The translations under genes and the position numbers were made by a program. A model generated the notes under the pieces. That model ran no database searches. It saw nothing but the letters and a program-made list of their open reading frames with translations, and had not been told where the DNA came from. Of a stretch of 64,000 bases of DNA, positions 31,406 through 38,703 are shown in pieces. Each line of letters opens with the position of its first letter. The stretch's first letter is position 1. The stretch comes from Methylobacterium terricola (GTDB lineage: Bacteria; Pseudomonadota; Alphaproteobacteria; Rhizobiales; Beijerinckiaceae): NCBI RefSeq assembly GCF_006151805.1, contig NZ_VDDA01000009.1:124001-188000 (forward strand). The letters run 5' to 3'.

Positions 31406-31446
31406 AATAGAAAAAACAGATTCCTAGAATCTCTCTTTTCTTTTCA
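31406..31446. other. AT-rich stretch, candidate DNA unwinding element
   Basis: The most AT-rich 41 bases of the intergenic region (AATAGAAAAAACAGATTCCT and the pyrimidine run TCTCTCTTTTCTTTT). It lies on the hemE side of the DnaA and CtrA boxes and includes two GANTC sites. No other stretch nearby has comparable composition. Confidence 0.55.
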
Positions 31447-31573
31447 GAGGCCTGGGTGGGGATGGGCCTCGCCGCGGGTCGCGACGACGCGCCGGGCTGG
31501 CGCCGGAAGGCGGTTCTCGGCATAGGGAAGCGGGCTGCCGGCGTGGCGGCGAACGGTTTTCGGGGGACGAAGG

Positions 31574-32662
31574 ATGAGCGGGACCGCGGGAGCCGGACGG
31601 GGAGCCGCTGAGCGGCCGATCCTGCGGGTGCTGAACGGCGAGGCGCTCTCGCCGCCGCCCGCCTGGATGATGCGCCAGGCCGGGCGCTACCTGCCGGAAT
31701 ACCGGGCGGTGCGGGCCGAGGCCGGCTCGTTCCTCGACCTGTGCTACAACCCGGACTTCGCCACCGAGGTCACCCTGCAGCCGATCCGCCGCTTCGGCTT
31801 CGAGGCGTCGATCCTGTTCTCCGACATCCTGGTGGTGCCGCACGCGCTCGGCCAGGACGTGCGCTTCGTGGAAGGGGAGGGGCCCCGCCTCGACCCGCTG
31901 GCCGGCCGGCCGGAATTCGAGCGGCTGATCGAGGCGGGCGATCCGCGGATCATGCGCCATCTCAGCCCCGTCTTCGAGACCGTCGGGCGGCTGCGGGCGG
32001 AGCTGCCGGCCGAGACCACGCTGCTCGGCTTCTGCGGTGCGCCGTGGACGGTGGCGAGCTACATGATCGGCGGGCGCGGCACGCCCGACCTCGCGCCGGC
32101 CCGGGCGCTCGCCGCCCGCGACCCCGCCCTCCTCGACGCCTTGATCGACCGGCTGGTCACGGTCTCGACCGAGTATCTGGTGCGCCAGTTCGAGGCCGGC
32201 GCCGACGCGGTGCAGATCTTCGAGAGCCATGCCGGCAGCCTGCCGGACGTGCCCGCCGGCGAAACCGGCGATGCGCTGGCGCGCTGGAGCCTCGCACCCA
32301 TCGCCCGGATGGTCGCCGGCATCCGCGCCCGGGTGCCGGGCGCCAAGATCATCGTCTTCGCCCGCGGCTCGGGGCTCGACGGCCATGCCCGCGTCGCCGA
32401 GGAGACCGGCGCCGACGCGGTCGGGGTCGATTGGGCGGTGGATCTGAAGGCGCTGCGCGCCCGCCTGCCGGCCTCGGTGGTCACGCAAGGCAACCTCCAC
32501 CCCGAGACCCTGATCGCCGGCGGCGAGGCCCTGGACGCGGCCGTGGACGCGATCCGCGCGGCGACCGCCGGCACGCCCCACATCTTCAACCTCGGCCACG
32601 GCATCACCCCGCAGACGCCGATCGCCCATGTCGAACGGATGCTGGCGCGGCTGCGGGGGTGA
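31574..32662 (+). CDS. hemE: Uroporphyrinogen decarboxylase
   Basis: Removes the four acetate carboxyls of uroporphyrinogen III to give coproporphyrinogen III in heme and chlorophyll synthesis. 362 aa. N-terminal signature PPAWMMRQAGRYLPEYR and the catalytic Asp in ILFSDILVVP are intact, as is FCGAPWTVASYMIGG. ATG 31574 follows GGGGGACGAAGG. First plus-strand gene on this side of the predicted origin; hemJ follows after a 259-bp gap containing a palindromic element. Confidence 0.96.
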   Translation: MSGTAGAGRGAAERPILRVLNGEALSPPPAWMMRQAGRYLPEYRAVRAEAGSFLDLCYNPDFATEVTLQPIRRFGFEASILFSDILVVPHALGQDVRFVEGEGPRLDPLAGRPEFERLIEAGDPRIMRHLSPVFETVGRLRAELPAETTLLGFCGAPWTVASYMIGGRGTPDLAPARALAARDPALLDALIDRLVTVSTEYLVRQFEAGADAVQIFESHAGSLPDVPAGETGDALARWSLAPIARMVAGIRARVPGAKIIVFARGSGLDGHARVAEETGADAVGVDWAVDLKALRARLPASVVTQGNLHPETLIAGGEALDAAVDAIRAATAGTPHIFNLGHGITPQTPIAHVERMLARLRG

Positions 32663-32710
32663 GGGGAGGGGACGTCGGTTCGTCCCCGCGACGGATCCGC
32701 CACCCTCCGC

Positions 32711-32848
32711 GCCATCCCGGGGCCGCGCGGCGGAACCCGGGATCCATCACCGCCGACGATGCCGGGTGAAGCGGGACGCGCATCGCCCCGTCCGTGAGCC
32801 TCGACGGTGACGGATCCCGGGCTCCCGCCTGCGGCGAGCCCTGGGGCG
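32711..32848. repeat. Palindromic intergenic element between hemE and hemJ
   Basis: The left arm 32711-32752 (CATCCCGGGGCCGCGCGGCG ... GATCCATCACCG) pairs with the right arm 32805-32848 (CGGTGACGGATCCCGGGCTC ... CCCTGGGG), with a few mismatches and gaps. Same family as 29292-29452 and 60361-60492. Confidence 0.65.
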
Positions 32849-32921
32849 ACGTGCAGACTGGCCCATACGTCGGTCCTGTCTCATCGATCCGGTCAACCAT
32901 CCCCCACAGGAACAACTCCCC

Positions 32922-33344
32922 GTGTATCTCTGGATCAAGTCCGCCCATATCATCTCGCTCATCGCCTGGATGGCGGCGATGCTCTATCTGCCGCGGCTGT
33001 TCGTCTATCACGCAGGGCTGCCGGCGGGATCCGGCCAGGGCGAGACCTTCAAGGTCATGGAGCGCCGGCTCGCCAAGGCGATCATGCTGCCGGGGATGAT
33101 CGCCACCTGGATCTTCGGCATCGCGCTCGCGGTGATGAGCGGCGCCTATACGCAAGGCTGGATGCACGCCAAATTCGCCCTGGTGCTGGCGATGAGCGGC
33201 ATCCACGGCTGGCTGTCGCGGATGGTCAAGGACTTCGCGGCCGACCGGAACACCCGCAGCCCCAAATTCTACCGGGTGCTCAACGAGGTGCCGACGCTGC
33301 TGATGATCCTCATCGTGATCCTGGTGGTGGTGAAGCCGTTCTGA
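32922..33344 (+). CDS. hemJ: HemJ-type protoporphyrinogen oxidase
   Basis: Membrane protein of 140 aa that oxidises protoporphyrinogen IX to protoporphyrin IX in bacteria lacking HemG/HemY. Four TM helices are visible (WIKSAHIISLIAWMAAMLYL; IMLPGMIATWIFGIALAVM; AKFALVLAMSGIHGWLSRM; LLMILIVILVVVKPF), with a conserved His9 near the start. GTG 32922 has CAGGAA upstream. Adjacency to hemE is typical of the group and supports the assignment. Confidence 0.9.
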   Translation: MYLWIKSAHIISLIAWMAAMLYLPRLFVYHAGLPAGSGQGETFKVMERRLAKAIMLPGMIATWIFGIALAVMSGAYTQGWMHAKFALVLAMSGIHGWLSRMVKDFAADRNTRSPKFYRVLNEVPTLLMILIVILVVVKPF

Positions 33345-33354
33345 AGGAGCCGTG

Positions 33355-34230
33355 ATGGCGCCCGCGATCGAGACCCAGTCCCTCTCCCTCACCCTGGCCG
33401 GGCGCTCGCTGAGCCTGCCGGCCGACCGGATCGGCCAGGGTCCGCCGGCCCTGCTGCTGCCGGCCCTGTCCTCGATCTCGACCCGCGAGGAGATGCGGCC
33501 CCTGGCGACGCGGCTGTCCGCCCGCCATGCCTGCCTGGTGCCGGACTGGCCCGGCTTCGGCGCGCAACCCCGGGCGCGGGTGCCGCTCGCGCCCGACACG
33601 CTGCACCGCTTCCTCGACGCGTTGCTGGCCCAGGCGCCCGGCCCCTACGCCATCGGGGTCGCGGCCGGCCACGCCGCAGGCTACCTCGTCGCCGCGGCCG
33701 CCCGGCACCCGAAGGCGTTCTCCCGCCTGGTCCTGGTGGCGCCGACCTGGCGCGGGCCGCTGCCGACGGCGATGGGCGAGGAGCGCCGGCCGCTGTTCGA
33801 GCGCCTGCGGCGGGCGGTCGAGGCCCCGGTTCTCGGCAACCTGCTCTACCGGCTCAACGTCAGCACGCCGATCGTGGCGCGGATGATGCAGGCCCACGTC
33901 TATGCCGACCGGGCCCGGGTCACCCCGGCGCTGCTCGGCGAGAAGCGCCGGGTGACGCACCAGCCCCGCGCCCGCTTCGGGACCGCCGCCTTCGTCACCG
34001 GCGGCCTCGATCCGGTCCGGTCCCGCGAGGAGTTCCACGCCCTGTTCGGCCCCGGCCTGCCGCCGGTGCTGATGCTCCGCCCGAAGGGCGCCCCGCGCCG
34101 CTCGGGCGCCGAGATGGCGGCGCTCGCCGAGACCGGGCACGTGCGCAGCGTCGAGATCCCGGGGGCGCTCGCCGCCCACGAGGAATGCCCCGAGGCGGTC
34201 GCCGCCGCGATCCTCTCCGCCGAGGCGTGA
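33355..34230 (+). CDS. Alpha/beta-hydrolase fold protein lacking the catalytic serine
   Basis: 291-aa alpha/beta-hydrolase-like protein. The oxyanion and core strands are present (PALLLPALSSISTREEM; CLVPDWPGFG; LVLVAPTWRG) and a C-terminal His in ALAAHEECPE could be the catalytic one, but the nucleophile elbow reads GVAAGHAAGYLV where GxSxG is expected: Ala replaces Ser. So it is probably not a serine hydrolase. ATG 33355 follows AAGGAG by five bases and lies 10 bp after hemJ; the 3' end runs into the PAP2 gene. Likely co-transcribed with hemJ. Confidence 0.75.
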   Translation: MAPAIETQSLSLTLAGRSLSLPADRIGQGPPALLLPALSSISTREEMRPLATRLSARHACLVPDWPGFGAQPRARVPLAPDTLHRFLDALLAQAPGPYAIGVAAGHAAGYLVAAAARHPKAFSRLVLVAPTWRGPLPTAMGEERRPLFERLRRAVEAPVLGNLLYRLNVSTPIVARMMQAHVYADRARVTPALLGEKRRVTHQPRARFGTAAFVTGGLDPVRSREEFHALFGPGLPPVLMLRPKGAPRRSGAEMAALAETGHVRSVEIPGALAAHEECPEAVAAAILSAEA

Positions 34231-34235
34231 GGCCG

Positions 34236-34997
34236 GTGCGGGCGCTCCTCGCCGCGGCGCTCGCCCTGATGACGGCCGGGGCCGCGGCCGAGCCGGCGCC
34301 CCGGCCCTATCTCGCCGAGGGCGCCCTCGACGCCGCCGCGATCCTGCCCCCGCCGCCGCAGCCCGGCAGTGCCGCGCACGCGGCCGACGCGGCGACCTAC
34401 ACGGCGACCCGGGCGCTCGCCGGGACGCCGCGCTGGCAGCTCGCCGTCGCCGATGTCCCGTCGGGCGTCGCCCGGCTCCTCGACAACTTCTCCTGCGCGG
34501 CCGGTCGGCGCCTGGATCCCGCCCGGATGCCGGCGCTGGCTGCGCTCCTCGCCCGTGCCCGCCGCGACGTGGTGGTGACGGTGCGGGACGCCAAGGCGCG
34601 GTTCGCGCGGGGACGGCCGCATCTCGGCAACGACGCGCCGCTCTGCGTCGCGCGCAGCGAGGCGCTGGACCGGAGCCTCGCCTACCCGTCCGGCCATGCC
34701 ACCGAGGGCTGGACCTTCGGCCTTGTCCTCGCCGCCCTGATGCCGGAGCGCGCCGCTCCGATCCTGCGCCGCGCCCGGGTCTACGGCGAGAGCCGGGTCG
34801 TCTGCGGGGTACACTGGGCGAGCGACGTCGAGGCCGGCCGCCTCACGGGGGCGGCCCTGTTCGCGGCGCTCGTCGGCGATCCCGCCTTCCGGGCCGACCT
34901 CGACCGGGCCCGGGCCGAACTCGCCGCTGCCCCGGCGGAGGCAGGCCCCGAGCCCGGGCTCTGCGCCCGCGAGGACGCGGCGTCGGCCCTGCCCTGA
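34236..34997 (+). CDS. Secreted PAP2-family (class A-like) acid phosphatase
   Basis: 253-aa periplasmic phosphatase. Signal peptide at the N-terminus (RALLAAALALMTAGAAA). The three vanadium-haloperoxidase/PAP2 signature motifs are complete: KARFARGRP (K-x6-RP), YPSGH and SRVVCGVHWASD (SR-x5-H-x3-D). This arrangement matches PhoN-type nonspecific acid phosphatases. GTG 34236 is chosen for the GAGG ten bases upstream; GTG 34227 overlapping the previous stop (GTGA) is an alternative. Function is inferred from motifs only. Confidence 0.85.
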   Translation: MRALLAAALALMTAGAAAEPAPRPYLAEGALDAAAILPPPPQPGSAAHAADAATYTATRALAGTPRWQLAVADVPSGVARLLDNFSCAAGRRLDPARMPALAALLARARRDVVVTVRDAKARFARGRPHLGNDAPLCVARSEALDRSLAYPSGHATEGWTFGLVLAALMPERAAPILRRARVYGESRVVCGVHWASDVEAGRLTGAALFAALVGDPAFRADLDRARAELAAAPAEAGPEPGLCAREDAASALP

Positions 34998-35289
34998 CCT
35001 GCCCGCGTCGCGCGAAGACAGGACGACGTTCCCGAATTGTCACGCTGCGTCAGCGCGTTGGAATCCGGCCCGGCCCGGCGCCCCTGGTGTCGTGTGGCAA
35101 GCCCTCAACTTCCAGTCGAATATTCGCTCACAATTCGATCTCGCAAATGGTTGACGAATCGCTACCGCAGGGATAACGAGTCGTTGATTTCGGTGACCGA
35201 ATCGTTATCACTTCGATCGATGCCGATCGGGTGACCAGATCTGCTTCCCCAAGACTTGTATCCCGGTAGACGGGTCGGATCGCTGTCGC
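34998..35289. other. Promoter region of the GTPase operon with clustered GANTC sites
   Basis: 292 bp, markedly AT-richer from 35105 to 35220 than flanking genes. It has three GANTC sites (35156-35160, 35178-35182, 35199-35203) within 48 bp, each followed by G. GANTC is the CcrM methylation target of alphaproteobacteria and part of GcrA-dependent promoters, so cell-cycle regulation is plausible (inference). Confidence 0.55.
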
Positions 35290-35793
35290 ATGCGTGCTGT
35301 TCGACATGAAGGCGGTTGTGGACGCGCGCCGGTCCGCACGATCAACACGCTTCTGCTCGAGGACGACGACGTCGATGCCAAGCTGATCGCCCTCCAGGCG
35401 GCCGGTTTCCGGCGGCTCGACATGCGCGTGCTTCGCGCCCGCTCGGCAGTTGAGGCGCGGGCGCATGTCGAGGCCGAGCGGATCGACCTCGCGATCCTGG
35501 ATTTCTGGCTCGGCTGCGAATCGAGCCTGCGTTTCCTGGCCGAGCTCGACGCCCGGCTGCCCGGCCTGCCGGCGGTGGTGCTGACCGGGCTCAGCATGCC
35601 GGACGTGCGCGAGATGTGCCTGAGCGCCGGCGCGGTGCGCTTCCTCGACAAGGCTTCCCTCACCAGCGAGGCGTTCGAGGCCGCGATCCTGGGCGTGCTT
35701 GGCCCGCGCATCGTCCGCACCCCTGCCGCCGAGCCCGTCCGCTACGGGCGGCCCGGCCTCACCGTGATATCCAACGAGAGATGCGACCGATGA
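35290..35793 (+). CDS. Single-domain response regulator
   Basis: 167-aa receiver protein without output domain. The acidic pocket is LLLEDDDVD, phospho-acceptor Asp lies in AILDFWLG, Thr in VVLTGLS and Lys in RFLDKAS, so phosphorylation should be possible. A basic N-terminal extension of about 17 residues precedes it; a shorter start is not obvious. Its stop overlaps the next gene's start (ATGA). First gene of the five-gene operon ending with a histidine kinase; the kinase is its likely partner. Confidence 0.82.
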   Translation: MRAVRHEGGCGRAPVRTINTLLLEDDDVDAKLIALQAAGFRRLDMRVLRARSAVEARAHVEAERIDLAILDFWLGCESSLRFLAELDARLPGLPAVVLTGLSMPDVREMCLSAGAVRFLDKASLTSEAFEAAILGVLGPRIVRTPAAEPVRYGRPGLTVISNERCDR

Positions 35794-36149
35794 ACGGCCA
35801 GATCACCTATCTCAACGCCGGATCGGGCAACGAGCAGACCGCCCTGGACCCGGTCCAGGCCCCCGCCACTCCCTCCGCCCCCGACGCCGCCGCGAACACG
35901 ATCGACAAGGTCCGCGAGCTTCTCTACGGCGACGCGATGCGCTCGCACGAGCGCCGGCACGACGACCTGCGCGAGGCGGTGACCGACCTCGAGCAGCGCA
36001 TGGTCCAGCGCTTCAACGACATCCAGAAATCGATCGACGCCCTCGCCCTGTCGCTGCGGATGGAGCAGAGCAACGCCGTGCGGGCGATCGGCGGCGCGGT
36101 GACCGAGATGGGTCGGCAGATCTCCGCCCTGGCCGACCGCAACCCGTGA
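35790..36149 (+). CDS. Small coiled-coil protein of the GTPase operon
   Basis: 119 aa, no signal peptide or membrane helix. After a disordered Ala/Pro-rich N-terminus comes a segment TIDKVRELLYGDAMRSHERR and a long amphipathic helix with heptad-like spacing (LREAVTDLEQRMVQRFNDIQ...) that should form a coiled coil. ATG 35790 overlaps the upstream stop; ATG 35781 is also in frame. The LLYG segment resembles the N-terminal LKRLLLRDEHRDL region of the next protein, suggesting a shared interaction. No assigned function. Confidence 0.7.
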   Translation: MNGQITYLNAGSGNEQTALDPVQAPATPSAPDAAANTIDKVRELLYGDAMRSHERRHDDLREAVTDLEQRMVQRFNDIQKSIDALALSLRMEQSNAVRAIGGAVTEMGRQISALADRNP

Positions 36150-36169
36150 CGGCCGGGGCCTGACCGTCG

Positions 36170-38170
36170 ATGGGTGCGGCGGCAACCGAGGGTCCGGCCG
36201 AGGATCTGGCCTTTCGCGACCTGAAGCGGCTGCTGCTGCGCGACGAGCACCGCGACCTCGCCGGCCTGCGGGACGAATTGGCGCGGCTCGACCGGCGCGT
36301 CGGCTCCGAGGACCGGTTCTCCCGGGCGGTGGCCGACAGCCTGGTGGTGGCCCTCAAGGTCGTCGAGGTCGAGAACCACCGCGCGCTCACCGAGGTGATC
36401 GCGCCCCTCGTCGTGGCCGGCATCCGGCGCGAGATCGCGGAATCCCGCGACCTGATGGTCGAGACGCTCTATCCCATCGCCGGCCGCATGGTGACCGCGG
36501 CGATCGCCGCGGCCTTCCGCCAGCTCTCCGACGAGATCAACGAGACCCTGAGCCGGACGCCGCGGCGGCTGTGGCTGCGCCTGAAGGCCCTGCTCACGGG
36601 GCAGTCCTACGCCGCCCTGGTCCTGGCCGAGCTGGTCCAGGGAAGGCTCGAACGCCTGATCCTGATCGACCGCGGCACCGGCGCCGTGCTCGCCACCACC
36701 GACCGCGACGGGCGGCCCGACGCCGATCCGGACGGCCAGCTCCACCTGATCGGCGGCCTCGTCACCGCCATCGTCGAGTTCGCCGGCCAGGCGTTGAGTG
36801 ACGTCAACGGCGAATTGCGCTCCCTCGATTTCGGTGGCCGCACCGTGCTGCTGCGGGCCTCGCCCCTGCTGATCGTCGCCGGCCTGACCGAGGCCGGCCG
36901 TGGCGCCGGGCGGCTCGCCGCGCGCGTCGATGCCGAGTTCCTGCCCTTCCTCGACGCCGTCCGACAGGGGGAGGAGCAGCGGGACGGGGCCGGGCACGCC
37001 GCGCCGCTCGCCGCGCTCCACCGGGCCATCGCCGCCCGCCTCGCACCGCCGCAGCGGCGGCGCCTGCGGCCGGTGGCGGTCGCCGGCGGGCTCGTGGCAG
37101 CCCTCCTCGCCGCATGGGCCACCACGGCCATCGCGTCGGCCCGCCAGCGCGCCGCCGAGGCCGCGGCTTTGGCCCGGATCGAGGACGCGCCCGACTGGCG
37201 CGACGCTCCCCTCCGGCTCGCCTTCGACCGCGAGGCCGGCGTGATCCGGGCGACCGGCGTGCTGCCGACCCGCGAGGCCGCCGCCTCCCTGCGCGGCCGC
37301 CTCGCCGCGGCGTTTCCCGGCTGGCCCGTCGTCGCCCGGATCGCCGTGGCCTCCGATGCCGATCCCGGCCGCGAGGCGGTCGCCACCCTCGACCGGCGCA
37401 CCGAGGCGCTGACCGGCCGGACCGAGGCGGTCGCCCGGCAGACCGAGGCCCTCGCGCACCGCGCCGAGGCGCTGAGCGACCGGACCGCGGCGACGGCCCG
37501 GCAGACCGAGGCGCTCGCCCTGCGCACGGATGCGCTGACGGCGCGGGCCGAGACGGCCGCGCGGCAGGGCGACAGGCTCGACGCGCGCACCGACGCGGTC
37601 GCCCGCCAGGCCGCGACGCTCACCGCGCGCACCGAGGCGCTGACCGGCCGGACCGATGCGCTGGCGCGGCGCACCGAGGCGACCGAGGCGATGGCCGGCG
37701 AGGCGACGGCGCGGCTCGCCACCCTCGAGACCCGCACCGCCGCCGTCGAGGCGGTGGTGCCGAGCCTCGCGCCGCGGGCGGAGGTGGCGCGGCTGGAGGC
37801 CCGCACCGACACGCCGCTGCATCGGCTCGAGGATGCAGCGATGCGCACGGCGATCTTCTTCGGCCCCGACGCGGCCTATCGCGACCCGGAGCGGGCCGAG
37901 CGCGACCTCGCGACCCTGGCTTCGGCGCTGGCGGCGGTGGAGGGCGCGCGCCTGCGCATCGTCGGCTATGCCGACGGCACCGGGACGCCGCGGGCCAATC
38001 TCGAAGCGGCGCGGCTGCGCGCCGATCGCATCACCGCCGACCTGGAGCGCCGCGGCATTCCCCGCACCCGCCTCGTCGTCGTCAACTCGCGCCCGCCCTT
38101 CCCGATCACGGAGGAGCGCGTCACCGGCAACCGGCGCGTCGTGTTCGAGCTCGCCTACGGTGCGGAGTAG
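36170..38170 (+). CDS. Membrane protein with roadblock-like cytoplasmic domain, heptad repeats and OmpA domain
   Basis: 666 aa. Residues about 1-155 are helical (LSRTPRRLWLRLKALLTGQS). About 155-255 (RLILIDRGTGAVLATTDRDG ... LLRASPLLIVAGLT) look like a roadblock/LC7 fold, the MglB-type regulator of Ras-like GTPases (structure-like inference). One TM at about 300-322 (VAVAGGLVAALLAAWATTAI), a BON-like segment to about 400, then 17 heptads (residues 410-528, pattern RTEALTG) and a C-terminal OmpA domain (about 590-665, with NLEAARLRADRITADLERRG and NRRVVFEL) for peptidoglycan contact. Two genes before the kinase; 3 bp before the GTPase. Confidence 0.82.
   Translation: MGAAATEGPAEDLAFRDLKRLLLRDEHRDLAGLRDELARLDRRVGSEDRFSRAVADSLVVALKVVEVENHRALTEVIAPLVVAGIRREIAESRDLMVETLYPIAGRMVTAAIAAAFRQLSDEINETLSRTPRRLWLRLKALLTGQSYAALVLAELVQGRLERLILIDRGTGAVLATTDRDGRPDADPDGQLHLIGGLVTAIVEFAGQALSDVNGELRSLDFGGRTVLLRASPLLIVAGLTEAGRGAGRLAARVDAEFLPFLDAVRQGEEQRDGAGHAAPLAALHRAIAARLAPPQRRRLRPVAVAGGLVAALLAAWATTAIASARQRAAEAAALARIEDAPDWRDAPLRLAFDREAGVIRATGVLPTREAAASLRGRLAAAFPGWPVVARIAVASDADPGREAVATLDRRTEALTGRTEAVARQTEALAHRAEALSDRTAATARQTEALALRTDALTARAETAARQGDRLDARTDAVARQAATLTARTEALTGRTDALARRTEATEAMAGEATARLATLETRTAAVEAVVPSLAPRAEVARLEARTDTPLHRLEDAAMRTAIFFGPDAAYRDPERAERDLATLASALAAVEGARLRIVGYADGTGTPRANLEAARLRADRITADLERRGIPRTRLVVVNSRPPFPITEERVTGNRRVVFELAYGAE
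37397..37753 (+). repeat. Seventeen heptad-coding repeats in the OmpA-domain gene
   Basis: About 21-bp units encoding R/Q-T-E/D-A-L-x-x, seventeen in a row (for instance RTEALTG, RTEAVAR, QTEALAH, RAEALSD). The DNA units are diverged yet recognisable (CGCACCGAGGCGCTGACC recurs). The period predicts a long periplasmic coiled-coil rod between membrane and cell wall. Confidence 0.85.
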
Positions 38171-38173
38171 AAT

Positions 38174-38698
38174 GTGGCAGCGCGCAAGATCATGATCCTG
38201 GGGGCGATCGGCGTGGGCAAGACCTCGCTCGCCAACCGGCTCGCCTTCGACCGGTTCGAGACCAGCTACAAGGCGACCATCGGGGTCGACATCTACACCA
38301 CGACGGCGATCCCGCCGGACGGCGCGACGCCGATGCCGCTGGTCTTGTGGGACACCGACGGCGATTTCGGCCTCAGCATCTTCCGCACCGTGTACCTCAA
38401 GGGGGCGAGCGGGGCGCTCATCGTCGCCGACGTCACCCGGCCCGCCTCCCTCGACCAGATGGCCGCCCTGATCGCGGGGTTTCGCGAGGCGCTGCCCGGC
38501 CGTCCCTGCGCCGCGGTGCTCAACAAGAGCGACCTCGTGGCGGGGGGATCGGGCGAGCCCGGCTCCGGCCCGCCGCCGGACGTCCTGGCGAAGGCGCGCG
38601 GCGCCGACGTCGTCGCCCTGGCGAGCGCCCGCACCGGGCACGGGGTCGCCGGCCTGTTCGCCGACCTCGCCGCCACGATCGCGCGCCGGAGCCTGTGA
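38174..38698 (+). CDS. Rab/Ras-like small GTPase
   Basis: 174-aa small G protein that aligns with eukaryotic Rab/Ras almost residue for residue. G1 GAIGVGKTS (10-18), G2 Thr35 in YKATIGVD, G3 WDTDGD (59-64), the Rab-like stretch YLKGASGALIVADVTRPAS, G4 NKSD (117-120) and G5 ASART. The catalytic Gln of WDTAGQ is replaced by Asp64, so hydrolysis probably depends on a partner. It ends in RRSL with no CaaX box. GTG 38174 has GGAG six bases upstream, 3 bp after the OmpA-domain gene, its presumed regulator and membrane anchor. Confidence 0.88.
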   Translation: MAARKIMILGAIGVGKTSLANRLAFDRFETSYKATIGVDIYTTTAIPPDGATPMPLVLWDTDGDFGLSIFRTVYLKGASGALIVADVTRPASLDQMAALIAGFREALPGRPCAAVLNKSDLVAGGSGEPGSGPPPDVLAKARGADVVALASARTGHGVAGLFADLAATIARRSL

Positions 38699-38703
38699 GC
38701 GCC

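Larger units (their letters stand above)
30952..31573. other. Predicted chromosomal replication origin (oriC)
   Basis: 622 bp without a gene, between the divergently transcribed PPSR (RP001-type) gene and hemE. This is the position of the experimentally mapped origins of Caulobacter and Sinorhizobium (established knowledge). Seen here: one perfect DnaA box (31136-31144), a weaker TGTGGGTTA at 31178, a perfect TTAA-N7-TTAA CtrA-type box (31333-31347), an AT-rich block (31406-31446) and six GANTC sites. Gene direction also switches here, minus to the left and plus to the right for about 4-9 kb each way. About 31050-31110 there is also a degenerate copy of the CAGCGCCCGAT hairpin. Confidence 0.82.
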
